A DNA stretch of 64,000 bases from Lachnospiraceae bacterium (GCA_017540605.1 JAFYAS010000023.1:17357-81356); one strand, 5' to 3'. Counted from the first letter of the stretch, positions 1 through 14,364 are shown. The notes: generated from the letters alone by a model not told the origin. Made by a program: numbers and translations.

Positions 1-603
1 GGGCGTAAGTCCAAGCATGGAAACAACTCCGCCCTTGTCTTTTGCTTTGGCTACTCCGCAAACAGTGAACTTCACAGGAAGCTTTCCGTTTAGTTTAACA
101 GAAAATTCCATACCACAAACATTGGTGGATCCAAACATACTGATGGCACTTTCTTCTCCTATGATGGCATAGCCCTTGGAAATGTCTGCGTTGCTGTCAT
201 TATATGCTCTTCCGTACACATAATCATTATCAAGGATCAATAACCCATCAGAATTCAACGCATACAGATTGGCCTCAAAATCTCCCCTCTTGGTACTTAA
301 ATTGCCGGGATACGCCTCCTGAGTAGCCACCGCCTTTACTCCCGGTAACGCACGGATATGATCAAGATCCTCATCATTTACCATATACTTATCCTCGGAC
401 TTTAACACCATAAAAGCGATCTGCCCCTGCCCTATATCTCCAAGAGTTGTGGAGATCAGATTCGTAGCGCCCCGACCTATGGAAATAATAAGTATGACCG
501 AAGAAATACCTATGATGATGCCAAGCATCGTAAGAAGAGTTCGTACCTTATTTGCCCAAATGTTCATCAGGGCCATTTTTATATATTCACCCAATTGTGT
601 CAT
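1..603 (-). CDS. MacB-type ABC transporter permease, N-terminal part (cut by window edge)
   Basis: Reading leftwards from an ATG at 603, 201 codons stay open to the window edge, so the C-terminus is missing. The protein starts MTQLGEYIKMALMNIWANK and then has a hydrophobic segment (TMLGIIIGISSVILIISIG). This is the classic first transmembrane helix of MacB/FtsX-type permeases, and a MacB-like extracytoplasmic domain follows. A TTGGAG box lies 7 bases before the ATG. It is the third gene of a unit running ATPase, HlyD adaptor, permease, with a 13-base gap to the adaptor. The likely role is export of a peptide, lipid or drug across the cytoplasmic membrane; the substrate cannot be read from the sequence. 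Confidence 0.9.
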   Translation of the reverse strand, partial: MTQLGEYIKMALMNIWANKVRTLLTMLGIIIGISSVILIISIGRGATNLISTTLGDIGQGQIAFMVLKSEDKYMVNDEDLDHIRALPGVKAVATQEAYPGNLSTKRGDFEANLYALNSDGLLILDNDYVYGRAYNDSNADISKGYAIIGEESAISMFGSTNVCGMEFSVKLNGKLPVKFTVCGVAKAKDKGGVVSMLGLTP

Positions 604-616
604 AATGATACTCCAA

Positions 617-2152
617 TTACTGCTTCATGTTTGCTGTAGATATCTCAGGTGTGAAGGGGGCTCCGGGCTTCATATCCTTTGTTATGCTCTTGATTATCTT
701 GTCGCCCTCTTTTAATCCTTCCGTCACCTCATAATAATCATCAGAAGCCAATCCAAGCTTTACATCTTTTCTCTGCAAAATATTCTGAGGATCAATTTCG
801 AGGACATAATCTCCGTCCACATCAGAGCACAAAGCATCATAGGGAATGACCAAAGCATCCTTGGCTTCTCCGATAAACAGATAAGCCTTTGCCGATACTC
901 CTATGTAGATATTGTCATCAGGATCGTCAAGAAGCAATGTTCCCACTATATTTCCATTACCCGTATCCTTACCGAGAAGATTGGATTCCGATGCAATCCT
1001 GCTTATAGAATCAACCTTGCCGCTATAGGTATTTCCTCCGATAACAACTCTTGCCTTCTGGCCTTCATTGACCACACCAAGGGAATCCTCGGATACTGTG
1101 AATCTGACACCTATCTTCTTAGAATCGATAGCCGTAAACAGAGTCTGACCCTCACTTGCATATGACCCTACCATAGCGGAGACATTGGAAATGATACCAT
1201 CAAATTCAGCTACTATTCCGGCCTTTGCCTCATTATAACTCTTCTCAGCGTCCTCAACATCACGATCAGTCATCTCGTTGGCCACCTCGATCTGTACCCT
1301 TGAACTATTTGAGATCTTCACATCCTCGTTGGCCGATATAATTCCCTCTTCCTTGGCAAGATCAGATTGAAGCTCTGTATATTTCTCGTTCTTCGTAGCA
1401 ATCTTTTTGTTTAATTTTTTCATCTTCTCAGAAAGCTCTTCAGCTTTCTTTTTAGCTTTCGGGTCTCCTGCTGCCGCTTTTGTCTGATATTCTTCAAGCT
1501 TTTTTTGCTGATCAGAAAGCTCATCATTCATCTTTTCAAGATCAGCCTTAAGTGTCTTTACCTGAGCTTTCAATCTTTTCGCCTTTGTCTTTGCAGACGC
1601 AAGCTTTTCCTTGGCTTCTCTTACATTGTCATAGGCAGAATTGTTGCTTGCCTTTTCAGATCTCGCACGAAGCTTTACCTTGTCAAGATTGTCTCCCAGA
1701 TCGGATTCGTCATATACAAGTAGAATATCGCCTTTCTTTACCAGCTGTCCCTGCTTTACCCTCACCTCAGCTATCTTTGCCGTAACAGGTGATGTATAGG
1801 CTTTTTCATCTACTCCCACAACACTTCCGGTAGTAACGATCTCCTGCTTGATATCAGACTTTATAACTGTATAAGTGCTGTCTCCTGCCAAAGCACCCAC
1901 AAGCTTATTCATATCGAGATTCTTTGTGAGCACATAGGGAAGAACAACTACCAAACACACAATAAGGATCACAGCAAGAATAAAAAGAAGCAGGCAACCA
2001 TTCGCCCCCTTTTTCTTTTCACCGTTCTTTGCTCTGGCTCTTTTCTTTTTACCAAGCCTAGGTTCTGCTTTTTTAACAACTCCGACCTGTTCGTTGACTC
2101 CGGGCTGTTCCTTTTCTTTATTTTCAACTTCTTTTATATTTACTTCGCTCAC
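617..2152 (-). CDS. HlyD/MacA-family efflux adaptor subunit
   Basis: A 511-aa membrane-fusion-type protein. A Lys-rich cytoplasmic N-terminus (residues 1-50) is followed by one transmembrane helix at about 53-75. Then come a biotinyl-lipoyl-like half (AYTSPVTAKIAEVRVKQGQL), a long Lys/Glu/Ala coiled coil at about 160-280, the second lipoyl half, and a beta-barrel region ending GLKEGDKIIKS, as in MacA and YknX. Translation starts at GTG directly after the ATPase stop codon, with GGAGG 8 bases upstream. In Gram-positive bacteria such adaptors work with a MacB-like permease without an outer-membrane channel. The neighbours on both sides fit this. Confidence 0.92.
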   Translation of the reverse strand: MSEVNIKEVENKEKEQPGVNEQVGVVKKAEPRLGKKKRARAKNGEKKKGANGCLLLFILAVILIVCLVVVLPYVLTKNLDMNKLVGALAGDSTYTVIKSDIKQEIVTTGSVVGVDEKAYTSPVTAKIAEVRVKQGQLVKKGDILLVYDESDLGDNLDKVKLRARSEKASNNSAYDNVREAKEKLASAKTKAKRLKAQVKTLKADLEKMNDELSDQQKKLEEYQTKAAAGDPKAKKKAEELSEKMKKLNKKIATKNEKYTELQSDLAKEEGIISANEDVKISNSSRVQIEVANEMTDRDVEDAEKSYNEAKAGIVAEFDGIISNVSAMVGSYASEGQTLFTAIDSKKIGVRFTVSEDSLGVVNEGQKARVVIGGNTYSGKVDSISRIASESNLLGKDTGNGNIVGTLLLDDPDDNIYIGVSAKAYLFIGEAKDALVIPYDALCSDVDGDYVLEIDPQNILQRKDVKLGLASDDYYEVTEGLKEGDKIIKSITKDMKPGAPFTPEISTANMKQ

Positions 2153-2845
2153 CTAAGAATCCTCCCTCACAAAATCCTCTACTATCTTTCCATCCATGAT
2201 CCTCACCACTCGTCTTGCAGTTTCAGCAATGGAATCATCATGAGTGATCAGAACAATCGTATTACCCTGCTTATTAAGTTCATCTAATATATTCATGATA
2301 TCTCTTGTAGATTTCGAATCAAGATTGCCTGTTGGCTCATCTGCAAGTATAAGAGGAGGTGATGCCGCTATAGCTCTTGCGATGGCAACCCTTTGTTGCT
2401 GACCTCCACTCATCTCAGAAGGCTTGTGTTTCATTCTGTCACCTAGGCCCACCTTATTCAGAGCCTCACTTGCGAGCAATCTTCTTTTTGATCTGTCTAC
2501 TCCTCTGTAAATGAGAGGTAATTCCACATTCTCAAGGGCATTTAGATTGGGGATCAGGTTGAAGCCCTGAAAAATAAACCCTATACTCTTGTTCCTCACA
2601 TCTGAAAGTTCATTGTCAGTAAGGTCAGACACATCCCGACCATTAAGTATATATGTACCTTCTGTGGGAACATCAAGACATCCTAGCATATTCATGAGGG
2701 TCGACTTTCCCGAGCCTGAATGTCCGATAATAGCAACAAACTCGCCCTTCAGCACCTTGAGGCTCACTCCGTCAAGAGCACGAACCTCGTTTTCTCCCGG
2801 ATTGTATATCTTATACATTTCTTTTACTTCTATCAAAGCATCCAT
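2153..2845 (-). CDS. ABC transporter ATP-binding protein (MacB/LolD type)
   Basis: A 230-aa nucleotide-binding subunit with Walker A GHSGSGKST, signature MSGGQQQRVAIARA, Walker B LILADEPTGNLDS and the switch His in LITHDD. Its size and the LGCLD and NLDSKS motifs are typical of the MacB/LolD/YknY group that energises mechanotransmission-type export. It is the first gene of the efflux operon; the adaptor start follows its TAG stop immediately. The start ATG has AGGGA upstream. A perfect 11-bp hairpin lies 21 bases upstream of the start. Confidence 0.95.
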   Translation of the reverse strand: MDALIEVKEMYKIYNPGENEVRALDGVSLKVLKGEFVAIIGHSGSGKSTLMNMLGCLDVPTEGTYILNGRDVSDLTDNELSDVRNKSIGFIFQGFNLIPNLNALENVELPLIYRGVDRSKRRLLASEALNKVGLGDRMKHKPSEMSGGQQQRVAIARAIAASPPLILADEPTGNLDSKSTRDIMNILDELNKQGNTIVLITHDDSIAETARRVVRIMDGKIVEDFVREDS

Positions 2846-2866
2846 AATTAATCCCTATCAAATGCA

Positions 2867-2894
2867 ATGAGAGGCAATGTTACTTGCCTCTCAT
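2867..2894. other. Perfect 11-bp inverted repeat between chemotaxis gene and efflux operon
   Basis: ATGAGAGGCAA and TTGCCTCTCAT flank a 6-base loop. On the minus strand it follows the stop of the upstream chemotaxis gene and precedes the efflux ATPase start. There is no clear U-tract after it, so it could be a weak terminator, an operator for the efflux operon or an RNA structure in its leader. Confidence 0.5.
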
Positions 2895-2923
2895 CATAAG
2901 AGTTTAAAACATAATTAATTCTT

Positions 2924-4351
2924 TTATTTATAAAGTGTTCCGGCCATATTTCCTATATCATCGGCAAAATCACGAAGCTTGTCTATGGTCGCATCGATCT
3001 CTTCCATCTCCGCATTCTCAGTCTGTACATTCTCACTGATAGCCGAAATCTTGGTAAGCATATCTTTAACAGATCCGTTCATCTCATTGAGAATACCGGA
3101 AATGTGATCGGTAGTCTCCTTGGTAGAGCCTGCAAGTTTTGATACCTCGCTGGCAACAACCGCAAATCCGCGTCCTGCCTCACCTGCTCTGGCAGCCTCT
3201 ATACTGGCGTTCAAAGAAAGAAGGTTGGTCTGATCTGCAATGCTTTGGATACTACTGATGATACTCATGGAATCATCAACCGAACGCTCAATATCCTTAG
3301 CTGAATTCGTGATATCAAACTGTCTCTCTGTAACCTCCTGCATCTGTCTGGTAGCAGAATCTACAGTTACAGCAATATCATTAAGTCCATCGCGAAGAGA
3401 CTGGATATTGGGGGCCATCTCCTCTTCAAAACGAAGTCTGTTCTGCTTTTGCTCGCTGATATCAAGGATAGTTCCTGCAGCCATAAGAGGTGTGGTCTTG
3501 TCCTTCGACCATACAACATAGCTTGATGCACGGGTCCATACCCAATGTCCGTCCTTATGCTTTATGCGATATTCCATATCGAATACTGTCGTGCCGGAAG
3601 GATCTGAAAGCTGCTTAGCCATAGCCTCTGATGCAGCTCCCACATCATCGGGATGTATCCTTACTATCCAAGACTGCATGATATCAGGGAAATCATTGGA
3701 TCCGTTAAAACCAAGTATCTTCTTGAACTGATCCGAATAAACCATGGGAGAGTTGGGATCATCTATGGCATACTTAGTAAGATCCATACTCCAGCTTCCC
3801 TCAAGCATCATCTTGTCAACAGCGAACTGTCTTCTCTGACCTACCTCAAGCTGTTCAGCAACCTTGGTCTGTTCATCTATATCTGTAAATGTACCTACAA
3901 ATACGATAGGAGTTCCGTCAGGCTTTCTGATACACTCACCTGCCGCATGGAAAAGCTTGTAGCCATCATGCTTAGTAAGTAAATGATAATCAATATCATA
4001 CTTAGTGCGATTGGTCTTGTCAGCTTCTGCAGCACCATACGCTCCGAAAACCGCTTCCATCTCCTCAGGCTTGATGATCTTTGCAAGACTATCCAAGCTA
4101 TCCTCAAGCTCTGTTTTGGAATAACCCAGCATCCTTCTGAACTCATCGGAATAAACCGCCCTTTCATTGACACCCTGCTCATTGTAATATGATGCCCATA
4201 TTCCCAAATGTGTGCTGTTATTTACAGCTTCAAGCATATCCCTGTTAAGCTTCGCTTCCTTCTTTGCATCTTCAAGCTCTTCCTTTAATGCTGCTATCTC
4301 GGCCTCTAATAGCTCAACTCTTGAATTCCCCGCTGATGTTTTTCCAAACAT
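2924..4351 (-). CDS. Cytosolic methyl-accepting chemotaxis protein with two PAS domains
   Basis: A 475-aa protein with a short coiled coil, two PAS_3-type domains (about residues 40-165 and 175-305, each ending in a [14 protein letters not shown] strand) and a shortened MCP signalling hairpin. The hairpin tip reads [18 protein letters not shown]. No transmembrane segment is visible, so it should be a soluble sensor of a cofactor-bound signal such as redox state or oxygen. The chosen start is ATG at 4351, with GGGAGG 7 bases upstream. A TTG five codons earlier lies over that ribosome binding site and is unlikely. A promoter-like sequence precedes it at 4408-4436. Confidence 0.9.
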   Translation of the reverse strand: MFGKTSAGNSRVELLEAEIAALKEELEDAKKEAKLNRDMLEAVNNSTHLGIWASYYNEQGVNERAVYSDEFRRMLGYSKTELEDSLDSLAKIIKPEEMEAVFGAYGAAEADKTNRTKYDIDYHLLTKHDGYKLFHAAGECIRKPDGTPIVFVGTFTDIDEQTKVAEQLEVGQRRQFAVDKMMLEGSWSMDLTKYAIDDPNSPMVYSDQFKKILGFNGSNDFPDIMQSWIVRIHPDDVGAASEAMAKQLSDPSGTTVFDMEYRIKHKDGHWVWTRASSYVVWSKDKTTPLMAAGTILDISEQKQNRLRFEEEMAPNIQSLRDGLNDIAVTVDSATRQMQEVTERQFDITNSAKDIERSVDDSMSIISSIQSIADQTNLLSLNASIEAARAGEAGRGFAVVASEVSKLAGSTKETTDHISGILNEMNGSVKDMLTKISAISENVQTENAEMEEIDATIDKLRDFADDIGNMAGTLYK

Positions 4352-4407
4352 ATCGCTACCTCCCAACTACCCTTTATTATAGGATCTATAGGTTCACCAA
4401 TATGTTT

Positions 4408-4436
4408 ATTTTACCAAAAAATACACAAAAATACAA
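4408..4436 (-). promoter_or_regulatory. Putative promoter of the PAS-MCP gene
   Basis: On the minus strand TTGTAT and TAAAAT are 17 bases apart, about 57 bases before the start codon. The -35 box is a partial match. Confidence 0.5.
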
Positions 4437-4439
4437 CAA

Positions 4440-5105
4440 TTATTTGTTATTTTCAGCCAAATACTCCTTCATGATCTCTACTGTCGCACTGGTTCCAAGT
4501 CTATTGGCTCCGGCCTCGATCATAGCCTTTGCTGTCTTTAAATCTCTGATTCCTCCGGATGCCTTAACCAAAGCTTCTTTTCCAACAGTTTCCTTCATAA
4601 ACTTTACATCCGAGACAGTCGCTCCACCTGTTGAAAAACCTGTTGAAGTCTTAATAAAATCAGCTCCGGCCTCGATAGCTGCCAGACAGGCTCTTCTCTT
4701 TTCATCCTCAGTCAAAAGACAGGTCTCAATGATAACCTTTAAAAGCACCTCTTCTCCACATGCCTTTCTCACTTCACTTATATCATATATCACATAGTCA
4801 TCCTCGCCCTCTTTTAAAGCTCCGACATTGATGACCATATCAATCTCGTCAGCTCCATCCTCTACTGCCTGCTTTGCCTCAAAGGCTTTTGCTTTTGTAC
4901 TCATTGAACCAAGAGGAAATCCCACAACAGTACATACATCAACATCCGTATCCTCCAAGCAATCCGCCGCAATGGCAGTGTAGCCCGAGTTCACACAAAC
5001 AGATGCGAAGCCATATTCCTTCGCCTCTTCACATAGTTTTTTTATATCAGCCTCAGTCGCCTCAGGCTTAAGATTAGTATGATCAAAATATCCTGCAAAT
5101 TCCAT
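4440..5105 (-). CDS. deoC: Deoxyribose-phosphate aldolase
   Basis: A 221-aa class I aldolase that splits 2-deoxyribose-5-phosphate into glyceraldehyde-3-phosphate and acetaldehyde in nucleoside catabolism. The Schiff-base lysine motif DFIKTSTGF, an N-terminal IDHTNLKP-like signature ([16 protein letters not shown]), KVIIETCLL and the phosphate-binding end (KASGGIRD...GANRLGTSA) are all present, and the length is normal. AGGAAAGG precedes the ATG. It stands alone between the rpoC terminator and the PAS-MCP gene, without the usual nucleoside phosphorylase partners. Confidence 0.97.
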   Translation of the reverse strand: MEFAGYFDHTNLKPEATEADIKKLCEEAKEYGFASVCVNSGYTAIAADCLEDTDVDVCTVVGFPLGSMSTKAKAFEAKQAVEDGADEIDMVINVGALKEGEDDYVIYDISEVRKACGEEVLLKVIIETCLLTEDEKRRACLAAIEAGADFIKTSTGFSTGGATVSDVKFMKETVGKEALVKASGGIRDLKTAKAMIEAGANRLGTSATVEIMKEYLAENNK

Positions 5106-5149
5106 TTTATTATCCTTTCCTAGACTAAATCATATCCTATAATTTTTTA

Positions 5150-5185
5150 AAAAGCACTGTGACCACAAAAGATCACAGTGCTTAA
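5150..5185 (-). terminator. Intrinsic terminator of the rpoBC operon
   Basis: An 11-bp stem (AAGCACTGTGA with TCACAGTGCTT, 5152-5183) lies 12 bases after the rpoC stop codon and is followed on the minus strand by a U-rich stretch. Confidence 0.85.
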
Positions 5186-5195
5186 TTATTTTATA

Positions 5196-8100
5196 TTACT
5201 CTTCTGTATCATCCGAGGTAGTAGCCAACGCTTCCTCTGATACTAAAGCTTCTTCTGCCTCAGTCTCAGTAGCTTCAGCATCCGAAGTCTCATCCATATC
5301 ATCAGTTTCGTCTACAGCTTCAACAGCCTCTATAGCATCATCTTCTTCAGAGAGATCGAGATCAAGGTCAATGACCTCTTCCTCCTCAGCCTCAGAGCTA
5401 AGAACTACCGAACGATAACGCTTCATACCTGTACCTGCAGGAATGAGCTTACCGATAAGTACATTCTCCTTAAGACCGATAAGTGGATCTACCTTACCCT
5501 TTATAGCTGCATCAGTAAGAACCTTGGTAGTCTCCTGGAATGAAGCAGCCGAAAGGAATGAGCTTGTAGCAAGAGATGCCTTTGTGATACCGAGCATAAC
5601 CTGAGTACCCTGAATAGGCTGCTTACCCTCAGCGGTAAGTCTTGCATTCTCCTCTTCGTAATCAAGTACATTGATCTGTGATCCGGGAAGATAGCTTGAA
5701 TCTCCACCATCCTCTACACGAACCTTCTTAAGCATCTGACGAACGATAACCTCGATATGCTTATCATTGATATCAACACCCTGAAGTCTGTATACACGCT
5801 GTACCTCACGGATCATATAATCCTGAACAGCACGAACACCCTTGATCTTCAAGATATCATGAGGATTTACAGAACCCTCTGTAAGCTCGTCACCGGCCTC
5901 AAGTATCTGACCGTCCATAACCTTTATACGAGAACCGTAAGGGATAAGATAGGTCTTAGCCTCTCCTGTCTCCTTGTTGGTTACGATAACTTCACGTTTC
6001 TTCTTGGTATCACTGATGGTAACCTCACCGGGGATCTCAGTGATGATCGCAAGTCCCTTGGGCTTACGAGCCTCGAAGAGCTCCTCGACTCTGGGAAGAC
6101 CCTGTGTAATATCGCCACCGGCAACACCACCGGTATGGAAGGTACGCATGGTAAGCTGTGTACCGGGCTCACCGATAGACTGAGCGGCTATGATACCTAC
6201 AGCCTCACCTACCTGTACAGCCTGTCCTGTTGCCATGTTGGCACCATAACACTTTGCACAGATACCGATGTGTGAACGACATGTAAGGATAGTTCTGATC
6301 TTTAACTTCTTGATGGGACCTCCATCCTCAGCCACACCATTTTCTATAATATCAGCCGCTCTCTTGGGCGTGATCATATGATTGTGCTTAACGATCATCC
6401 TGCCCTCGGCGTCAAATACGTCAACAGCTGTATAACGTCCGGTGATACGCTCTTCAAAGCTCTCAATAAGCTCATCACCACTCATATATGCCTCGACTGT
6501 CATGCCGGGAATCTCATCATCCATGCTTGCTCTACAATCAACCTCACGAATGATCAGGTTCTGAGAAACATCAACAAGACGTCTGGTCAAATAACCTGAG
6601 TCCGCTGTACGAAGAGCGGTATCGGAAAGTCCTTTACGAGCACCGTGTGCGGAAATGAAGTACTCCAAAACGTCAAGACCTTCACGGAAGTTAGACTTGA
6701 TAGGAAGCTCGATGGTACGACCTGTTGTATCGGCCATAAGTCCACGCATACCTGCAAGCTGCTTGATCTGCTGATCGGAACCACGGGCTCCTGAGTCAGC
6801 CATCATCTTGATGTTGTTGTACTTATCAAGTCCGTCAAGAAGCTCCTTAGTAAGTTTCTTATCTGCTGTATCCCAGATCTCAACAACACTCTTATAACGC
6901 TCCTCGTCGGTCATCATACCACGTCTATACTGCTTATTGATATAATCAACCGTCTCCTGAGCCTTCTCTAATATCTCTTCCTTAGCGGCAGGCACTGTCA
7001 TATCCGATACGGAAACAGTGATAGCACTAAGAGTTGAATACTTGTAGCCTGTTCTCTTTATATCATCAAGAACCTCTGCAGTCTTGGTTGCACCATGGAT
7101 ATTGATGCACTTATCAAGGATATTCTTTAACTGTTTCTTTCCAACAAGGAAATCTATCTCAGGCTTTAATGCATTCTCAGGCTTGGTTCTGTCAACAAAT
7201 CCGAGATCCTGAGGTATGATCTCATTGAAGAGAAGTCTTCCGAGAGTTGATTCAACAACCTCTGATATCTCATTACCATCTGCATCCTTACCCTTTACTC
7301 TCACATTTATCCTTGAGTGAAGAGTGATCTCTTTATTCTCATAAGCAAGTATTGCCTCGTTCTTTGACTTGAAGAACTTGCCCTCACCCTTGTCCTTATA
7401 CTTATCAATGGTCATATAGTAGATACCAAGTACCATATCCTGTGAAGGAACGGCAACAGGTGCACCATCTGAAGGTTTCAAGAGGTTATTGGGTGAAAGG
7501 AGAAGGAAACGACATTCTGCCTGAGCCTCTACCGAAAGAGGAAGGTGAACTGCCATCTGATCTCCGTCGAAGTCGGCGTTAAACGCTGTACATACAAGGG
7601 GATGAAGCTTAATAGCCTTACCCTCTACCAAAATAGGCTCAAATGCCTGAATACCAAGTCTGTGAAGTGTCGGAGCACGGTTAAGCATTACAGGATGCTC
7701 CTTGATAACCTCCTCAAGCACATCCCAAACCTCTGACTTAAGCTGCTCTACCATCTTCTTGGCAGACTTTATATTCTGTGCAATACCATTTGCACAAAGC
7801 TCCTTCATAACGAAGGGCTTGAAAAGCTCGATAGCCATCTCCTTAGGGAGACCGCACTGATAAATCTTAAGCTCAGGACCAACGACAATAACCGAACGTC
7901 CTGAATAGTCAACACGCTTACCAAGAAGGTTCTGACGGAAACGTCCCTGCTTACCCTTTAACATATCTGAAAGCGACTTAAGTGCTCTGTTACCGGGACC
8001 TGTTACGGGACGACCGCGACGACCGTTATCGATAAGAGCATCTACAGCCTCCTGAAGCATTCTCTTCTCATTTCTCACGATGATATCGGGAGCTCCAAGC

Positions 8101-8948
8101 TCAAGAAGCTTCTGTAATCTATTGTTACGATTGATGATACGACGATAAAGATCATTAAGATCCGATGTAGCAAATCTACCACCATCGAGCTGTACCATAG
8201 GTCTGATATCGGGAGGGATAACAGGAACCACATCAAGTATCATCCATTCAGGCTTATTCTCTGAATCTCTGAAGGCCTCTACAACCTCAAGTCTCTTGAT
8301 GATCCTTGCCCTCTTCTGTCCTGACGAATCCTTAAGCTCTGATTTAAGCTCAGCAGCCTCCTTCTCAAGATCAACTGCCTGCAAAAGCTCCTTTACTGCC
8401 TCTGCACCCATACCAACTCTAAAGGTATCATAACCATAGGTCTCTAATGCATCCTGGTACTCCTTCTCAGAAAGCACCTGCTTGTACATAAGTCCTGTCT
8501 CCCCTGCATCAAGCACAATGTATGATGCAAAATACAGAACCTTCTCAAGAACTCTGGGAGATATATCAAGCATAAGTCCCATACGGCTGGGAATACCCTT
8601 GAAATACCATATATGTGACACAGGAGCAGCGAGCTCGATGTGTCCCATTCTCTCACGACGAACGGATGCCTTGGTAACCTCAACTCCGCATCGATCGCAG
8701 ACAACGCCCTTATATCTGATCTTCTTGTACTTACCGCAGTAGCACTCCCAATCCTTGCTGGGACCGAAGATTTTTTCACAGAATAAACCCTTACGTTCAG
8801 GTTTCAATGTTCTATAGTTGATGGTCTCAGGCTTCTTTACCTCGCCGTGTGACCAACCTCTGATCGTATCCGGAGATGCCAGACCAATCTTGATGGAATC
8901 AAAGTTGATTGGCTGTTCATTTTCATTATCTCTGATATTGTTTGGCAT
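5196..8948 (-). CDS. rpoC: DNA-directed RNA polymerase subunit beta'
   Basis: A 1250-aa beta' subunit. It has the N-terminal zinc site ([20 protein letters not shown]), the catalytic magnesium triad [12 protein letters not shown], the bridge helix and trigger loop region ([16 protein letters not shown]), and a second Cys cluster near [13 protein letters not shown]. The last 60 or so residues are a Glu/Asp-rich tail ([17 protein letters not shown] and onward) beyond the usual core. The start is ATG at 8948 with AAGGAG 9 bases upstream; an earlier in-frame start 11 codons upstream has no suitable ribosome binding site. It lies 41 bases after rpoB. Confidence 0.98.
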   Translation of the reverse strand: MPNNIRDNENEQPINFDSIKIGLASPDTIRGWSHGEVKKPETINYRTLKPERKGLFCEKIFGPSKDWECYCGKYKKIRYKGVVCDRCGVEVTKASVRRERMGHIELAAPVSHIWYFKGIPSRMGLMLDISPRVLEKVLYFASYIVLDAGETGLMYKQVLSEKEYQDALETYGYDTFRVGMGAEAVKELLQAVDLEKEAAELKSELKDSSGQKRARIIKRLEVVEAFRDSENKPEWMILDVVPVIPPDIRPMVQLDGGRFATSDLNDLYRRIINRNNRLQKLLELGAPDIIVRNEKRMLQEAVDALIDNGRRGRPVTGPGNRALKSLSDMLKGKQGRFRQNLLGKRVDYSGRSVIVVGPELKIYQCGLPKEMAIELFKPFVMKELCANGIAQNIKSAKKMVEQLKSEVWDVLEEVIKEHPVMLNRAPTLHRLGIQAFEPILVEGKAIKLHPLVCTAFNADFDGDQMAVHLPLSVEAQAECRFLLLSPNNLLKPSDGAPVAVPSQDMVLGIYYMTIDKYKDKGEGKFFKSKNEAILAYENKEITLHSRINVRVKGKDADGNEISEVVESTLGRLLFNEIIPQDLGFVDRTKPENALKPEIDFLVGKKQLKNILDKCINIHGATKTAEVLDDIKRTGYKYSTLSAITVSVSDMTVPAAKEEILEKAQETVDYINKQYRRGMMTDEERYKSVVEIWDTADKKLTKELLDGLDKYNNIKMMADSGARGSDQQIKQLAGMRGLMADTTGRTIELPIKSNFREGLDVLEYFISAHGARKGLSDTALRTADSGYLTRRLVDVSQNLIIREVDCRASMDDEIPGMTVEAYMSGDELIESFEERITGRYTAVDVFDAEGRMIVKHNHMITPKRAADIIENGVAEDGGPIKKLKIRTILTCRSHIGICAKCYGANMATGQAVQVGEAVGIIAAQSIGEPGTQLTMRTFHTGGVAGGDITQGLPRVEELFEARKPKGLAIITEIPGEVTISDTKKKREVIVTNKETGEAKTYLIPYGSRIKVMDGQILEAGDELTEGSVNPHDILKIKGVRAVQDYMIREVQRVYRLQGVDINDKHIEVIVRQMLKKVRVEDGGDSSYLPGSQINVLDYEEENARLTAEGKQPIQGTQVMLGITKASLATSSFLSAASFQETTKVLTDAAIKGKVDPLIGLKENVLIGKLIPAGTGMKRYRSVVLSSEAEEEEVIDLDLDLSEEDDAIEAVEAVDETDDMDETSDAEATETEAEEALVSEEALATTSDDTEE

Positions 8949-8989
8949 TTTAAAGCTCTCCTTCCAATTTCCTTTTAGCAAATGAAATA

Positions 8990-12829
<3,840 letters not shown>

Positions 12830-12867
12830 GACGATTTCACTCCTTGAATTATTAATGAATAAAAGAA

Positions 12868-12932
12868 GAATAAATATAGCGTGAATGCTATTTATTCCGT
12901 CACAAGGGCGCACTTCACCCCATAATTGTGAC
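12868..12932 (-). promoter_or_regulatory. Two consecutive hairpins in the rpoB leader
   Basis: GTCACAA...TTGTGAC (12899-12932) lies at the predicted 5' end of the transcript. GAATAAATAGC pairs with GCTATATTTATTC (12868-12897) and ends 22 bases before the ribosome binding site. They may stabilise or regulate the mRNA; no known riboswitch family was recognised. Confidence 0.5.
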
Positions 12933-12940
12933 ATTCTACT

Positions 12941-12969
12941 ACGATATCACAAATACGGATTCATGTCAA
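12941..12969 (-). promoter_or_regulatory. Promoter of rpoBC
   Basis: A perfect -35 TTGACA and -10 TATCGT are separated by 17 bases on the minus strand, upstream of rpoB and downstream of the rplL terminator. This suggests rpoBC is transcribed independently of rplJL. Confidence 0.75.
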
Positions 12970-13009
12970 TATTTAATTTGATTGTTTTGAAAAATAATAA
13001 GATTTTTTA

Positions 13010-13046
13010 GAGAAATATAGCGGGACGGCCATTTTGGCTGTCCCGC
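13010..13046 (-). terminator. Terminator after rplL
   Basis: An 11-bp GC-rich stem (GCGGGACAGCC with GGCCGTCCCGC, one mismatch) with an AAAAT loop is followed on the minus strand by TATATTT. It sits 30 bases after the rplL stop and may be only partly efficient because the U-tract is interrupted. Confidence 0.7.
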
Positions 13047-13075
13047 GTATAGTTGAAATTTAAAGAAAATATCAA

Positions 13076-13441
13076 TTACTTAAGAGTAACCTTTGCACCC
13101 TCAGCCTCGATCTTAGCCTTGATATCCTCAGCCTCAGCCTTTGAAGCGCCTTCCTTGATCATCTTAGGAGCACCGTCTACAACTTCCTTTGCTTCCTTAA
13201 GACCAAGACCGGTAACCTCACGAACTACCTTGATAACCTTAACCTTGTTAGGACCTACCTCAGTAAGCTCTACATTGAACTCGTCCTTCTCCTCAGCTGC
13301 TGCTGCATCTCCGCCTGCTGCTGCTACTACAACGCCTGCTGCTGCAGATACGCCGAACTCTTCCTCACATGCCTTAACTAAATCGTTAAGTTCTAATACA
13401 GATAACTTCTTGATCTCTTCGATAATTTCCTGTGTAGTCAT
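13076..13441 (-). CDS. rplL: 50S ribosomal protein L7/L12
   Basis: A 121-aa stalk protein. It has the N-terminal dimerisation helices ([20 protein letters not shown]), an Ala/Gly-rich hinge, and the C-terminal factor-binding domain with [20 protein letters not shown]. The start is ATG at 13441 with GGAGG 7 bases upstream; a GTG/ATG five codons earlier overlaps the ribosome binding site. It follows rplJ in the standard L10-L12 operon. Confidence 0.98.
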   Translation of the reverse strand: MTTQEIIEEIKKLSVLELNDLVKACEEEFGVSAAAGVVVAAAGGDAAAAEEKDEFNVELTEVGPNKVKVIKVVREVTGLGLKEAKEVVDGAPKMIKEGASKAEAEDIKAKIEAEGAKVTLK

Positions 13442-13502
13442 TTTAAATTCCTCCATAATAAATTCTTTTTAATAATAGTGATATTTCATATAAGGCACCA
13501 AA

Positions 13503-14000
13503 TTATGCCTCTGCGCCGGCCTTCTGCTCTGCGATCTGCTTGATAACGCGTGCGAAGTTGGCAATAGGTGACTGAATGCTTCCAAGAAGCTTTGACAAAA
13601 GCTCTTCTCTGCTGGGGATGTTTGCTACTGCAACCATAGCATTCTTGTCATAGTATGTTCCCTCAACAACGCCTGACTTGATCTCAAGCTTGGGAGCAGT
13701 TTTTGCGAACTTTGCAAGGATTCTTGCAGGAGCTGTTGCATCAGTCTTTGAAACTGCAACTGCTGTAGGCTCTTCAAGATCTACTGACAAAGCCTCGAAC
13801 TCGGTACCGCTTATAGCACGCTTGATAAGTGTGTTCTTGTATACCTTATAGGTAACATTGTTCTCACGAAGCTGCTTACGAAGAACTGTATCCTCTGCAA
13901 CTGTAAGTCCGCGGTAATCAACAAGTACAACTGACTGTGCACCGTCAACCAATTCCTTAATCTCGTCAACTATCGGCTGCTTTAATTCAACCTTAGCCAT
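13503..14000 (-). CDS. rplJ: 50S ribosomal protein L10
   Basis: A 165-aa protein of the ribosomal stalk base that binds L7/L12 dimers and 23S rRNA. It begins MAKVELKQPIVDEI and contains the conserved VLVDYRGLTVAEDTVLRKQL region. The start at 14000 is preferred because AGGAGG lies 9 bases upstream; an ATG two codons earlier is only 3 bases from it. Expression is probably autoregulated through the L10 leader and attenuator directly upstream. Confidence 0.97.
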   Translation of the reverse strand: MAKVELKQPIVDEIKELVDGAQSVVLVDYRGLTVAEDTVLRKQLRENNVTYKVYKNTLIKRAISGTEFEALSVDLEEPTAVAVSKTDATAPARILAKFAKTAPKLEIKSGVVEGTYYDKNAMVAVANIPSREELLSKLLGSIQSPIANFARVIKQIAEQKAGAEA

Positions 14001-14039
14001 GTCCATATACCTCCTTTTTATACTAATGAAACTGCACCT

Positions 14040-14180
14040 TGAAGGAGTGTATGTAAGAATATAAAAAACTCCCGATCCGAAGATAGGGAGTATATCATAC
14101 ATAAAAATAGAATATATCTTCCTCGGCAGGCGGCATAACACTTACGCCAAACGGCACCTGCTGTCTTCGGCAGCTCATCG
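14040..14180 (-). ncRNA. L10 leader (ribosomal protein autoregulatory mRNA element)
   Basis: On the minus strand the leader has the conserved pattern GCCGAAGACAGCAGGTGCCG, a stem region, then CCTGCCGAGG. These are the hallmarks of the L10 leader bound by the L10(L12)4 complex. It begins at the predicted transcription start of rplJ and runs into a terminator-like hairpin before the gene. Confidence 0.85.
14063..14091 (-). terminator. Attenuator in the rplJL leader
   Basis: ACTCCC and GGGAGT form a stem around a 12-base loop, followed on the minus strand by a run of U. It lies between the L10 leader core and rplJ, which fits control by premature termination. Confidence 0.75.
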
Positions 14181-14186
14181 AGCGAT

Positions 14187-14215
14187 AGGATAACATAATC
14201 AACCACCGAAGTCAA
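14187..14215 (-). promoter_or_regulatory. Promoter of rplJL
   Basis: TTGACT and TATCCT lie 17 bases apart on the minus strand. The predicted start falls just before the L10 leader. Confidence 0.8.
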
Positions 14216-14364
14216 GAAGAAATTTAAATCTTTTCTTTGCTCTATAAAAATGCAACTTACTATATATAGTAGAAACAGGCTATGATCTACACAATATTTT
14301 GTAATTGTCAGACTATTTGTATATTTTGTATATATTATCTGTTAATATTCCGTAAAATTGACAG

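Noticed and set aside
5757..6275. 172-codon open frame antisense to rpoC
   Set aside because: It overlaps a highly conserved part of rpoC, has no ribosome binding site and shows no recognisable protein family. Several other long antisense frames (for example 39587-40024 and 58481-59182) were dropped for the same reason.
12830..12934. N-terminal extension of RpoB starting at 12934
   Set aside because: That start coincides with the predicted transcription start and has no ribosome binding site; the ATG at 12829 has AAGGAG and the family N-terminus.
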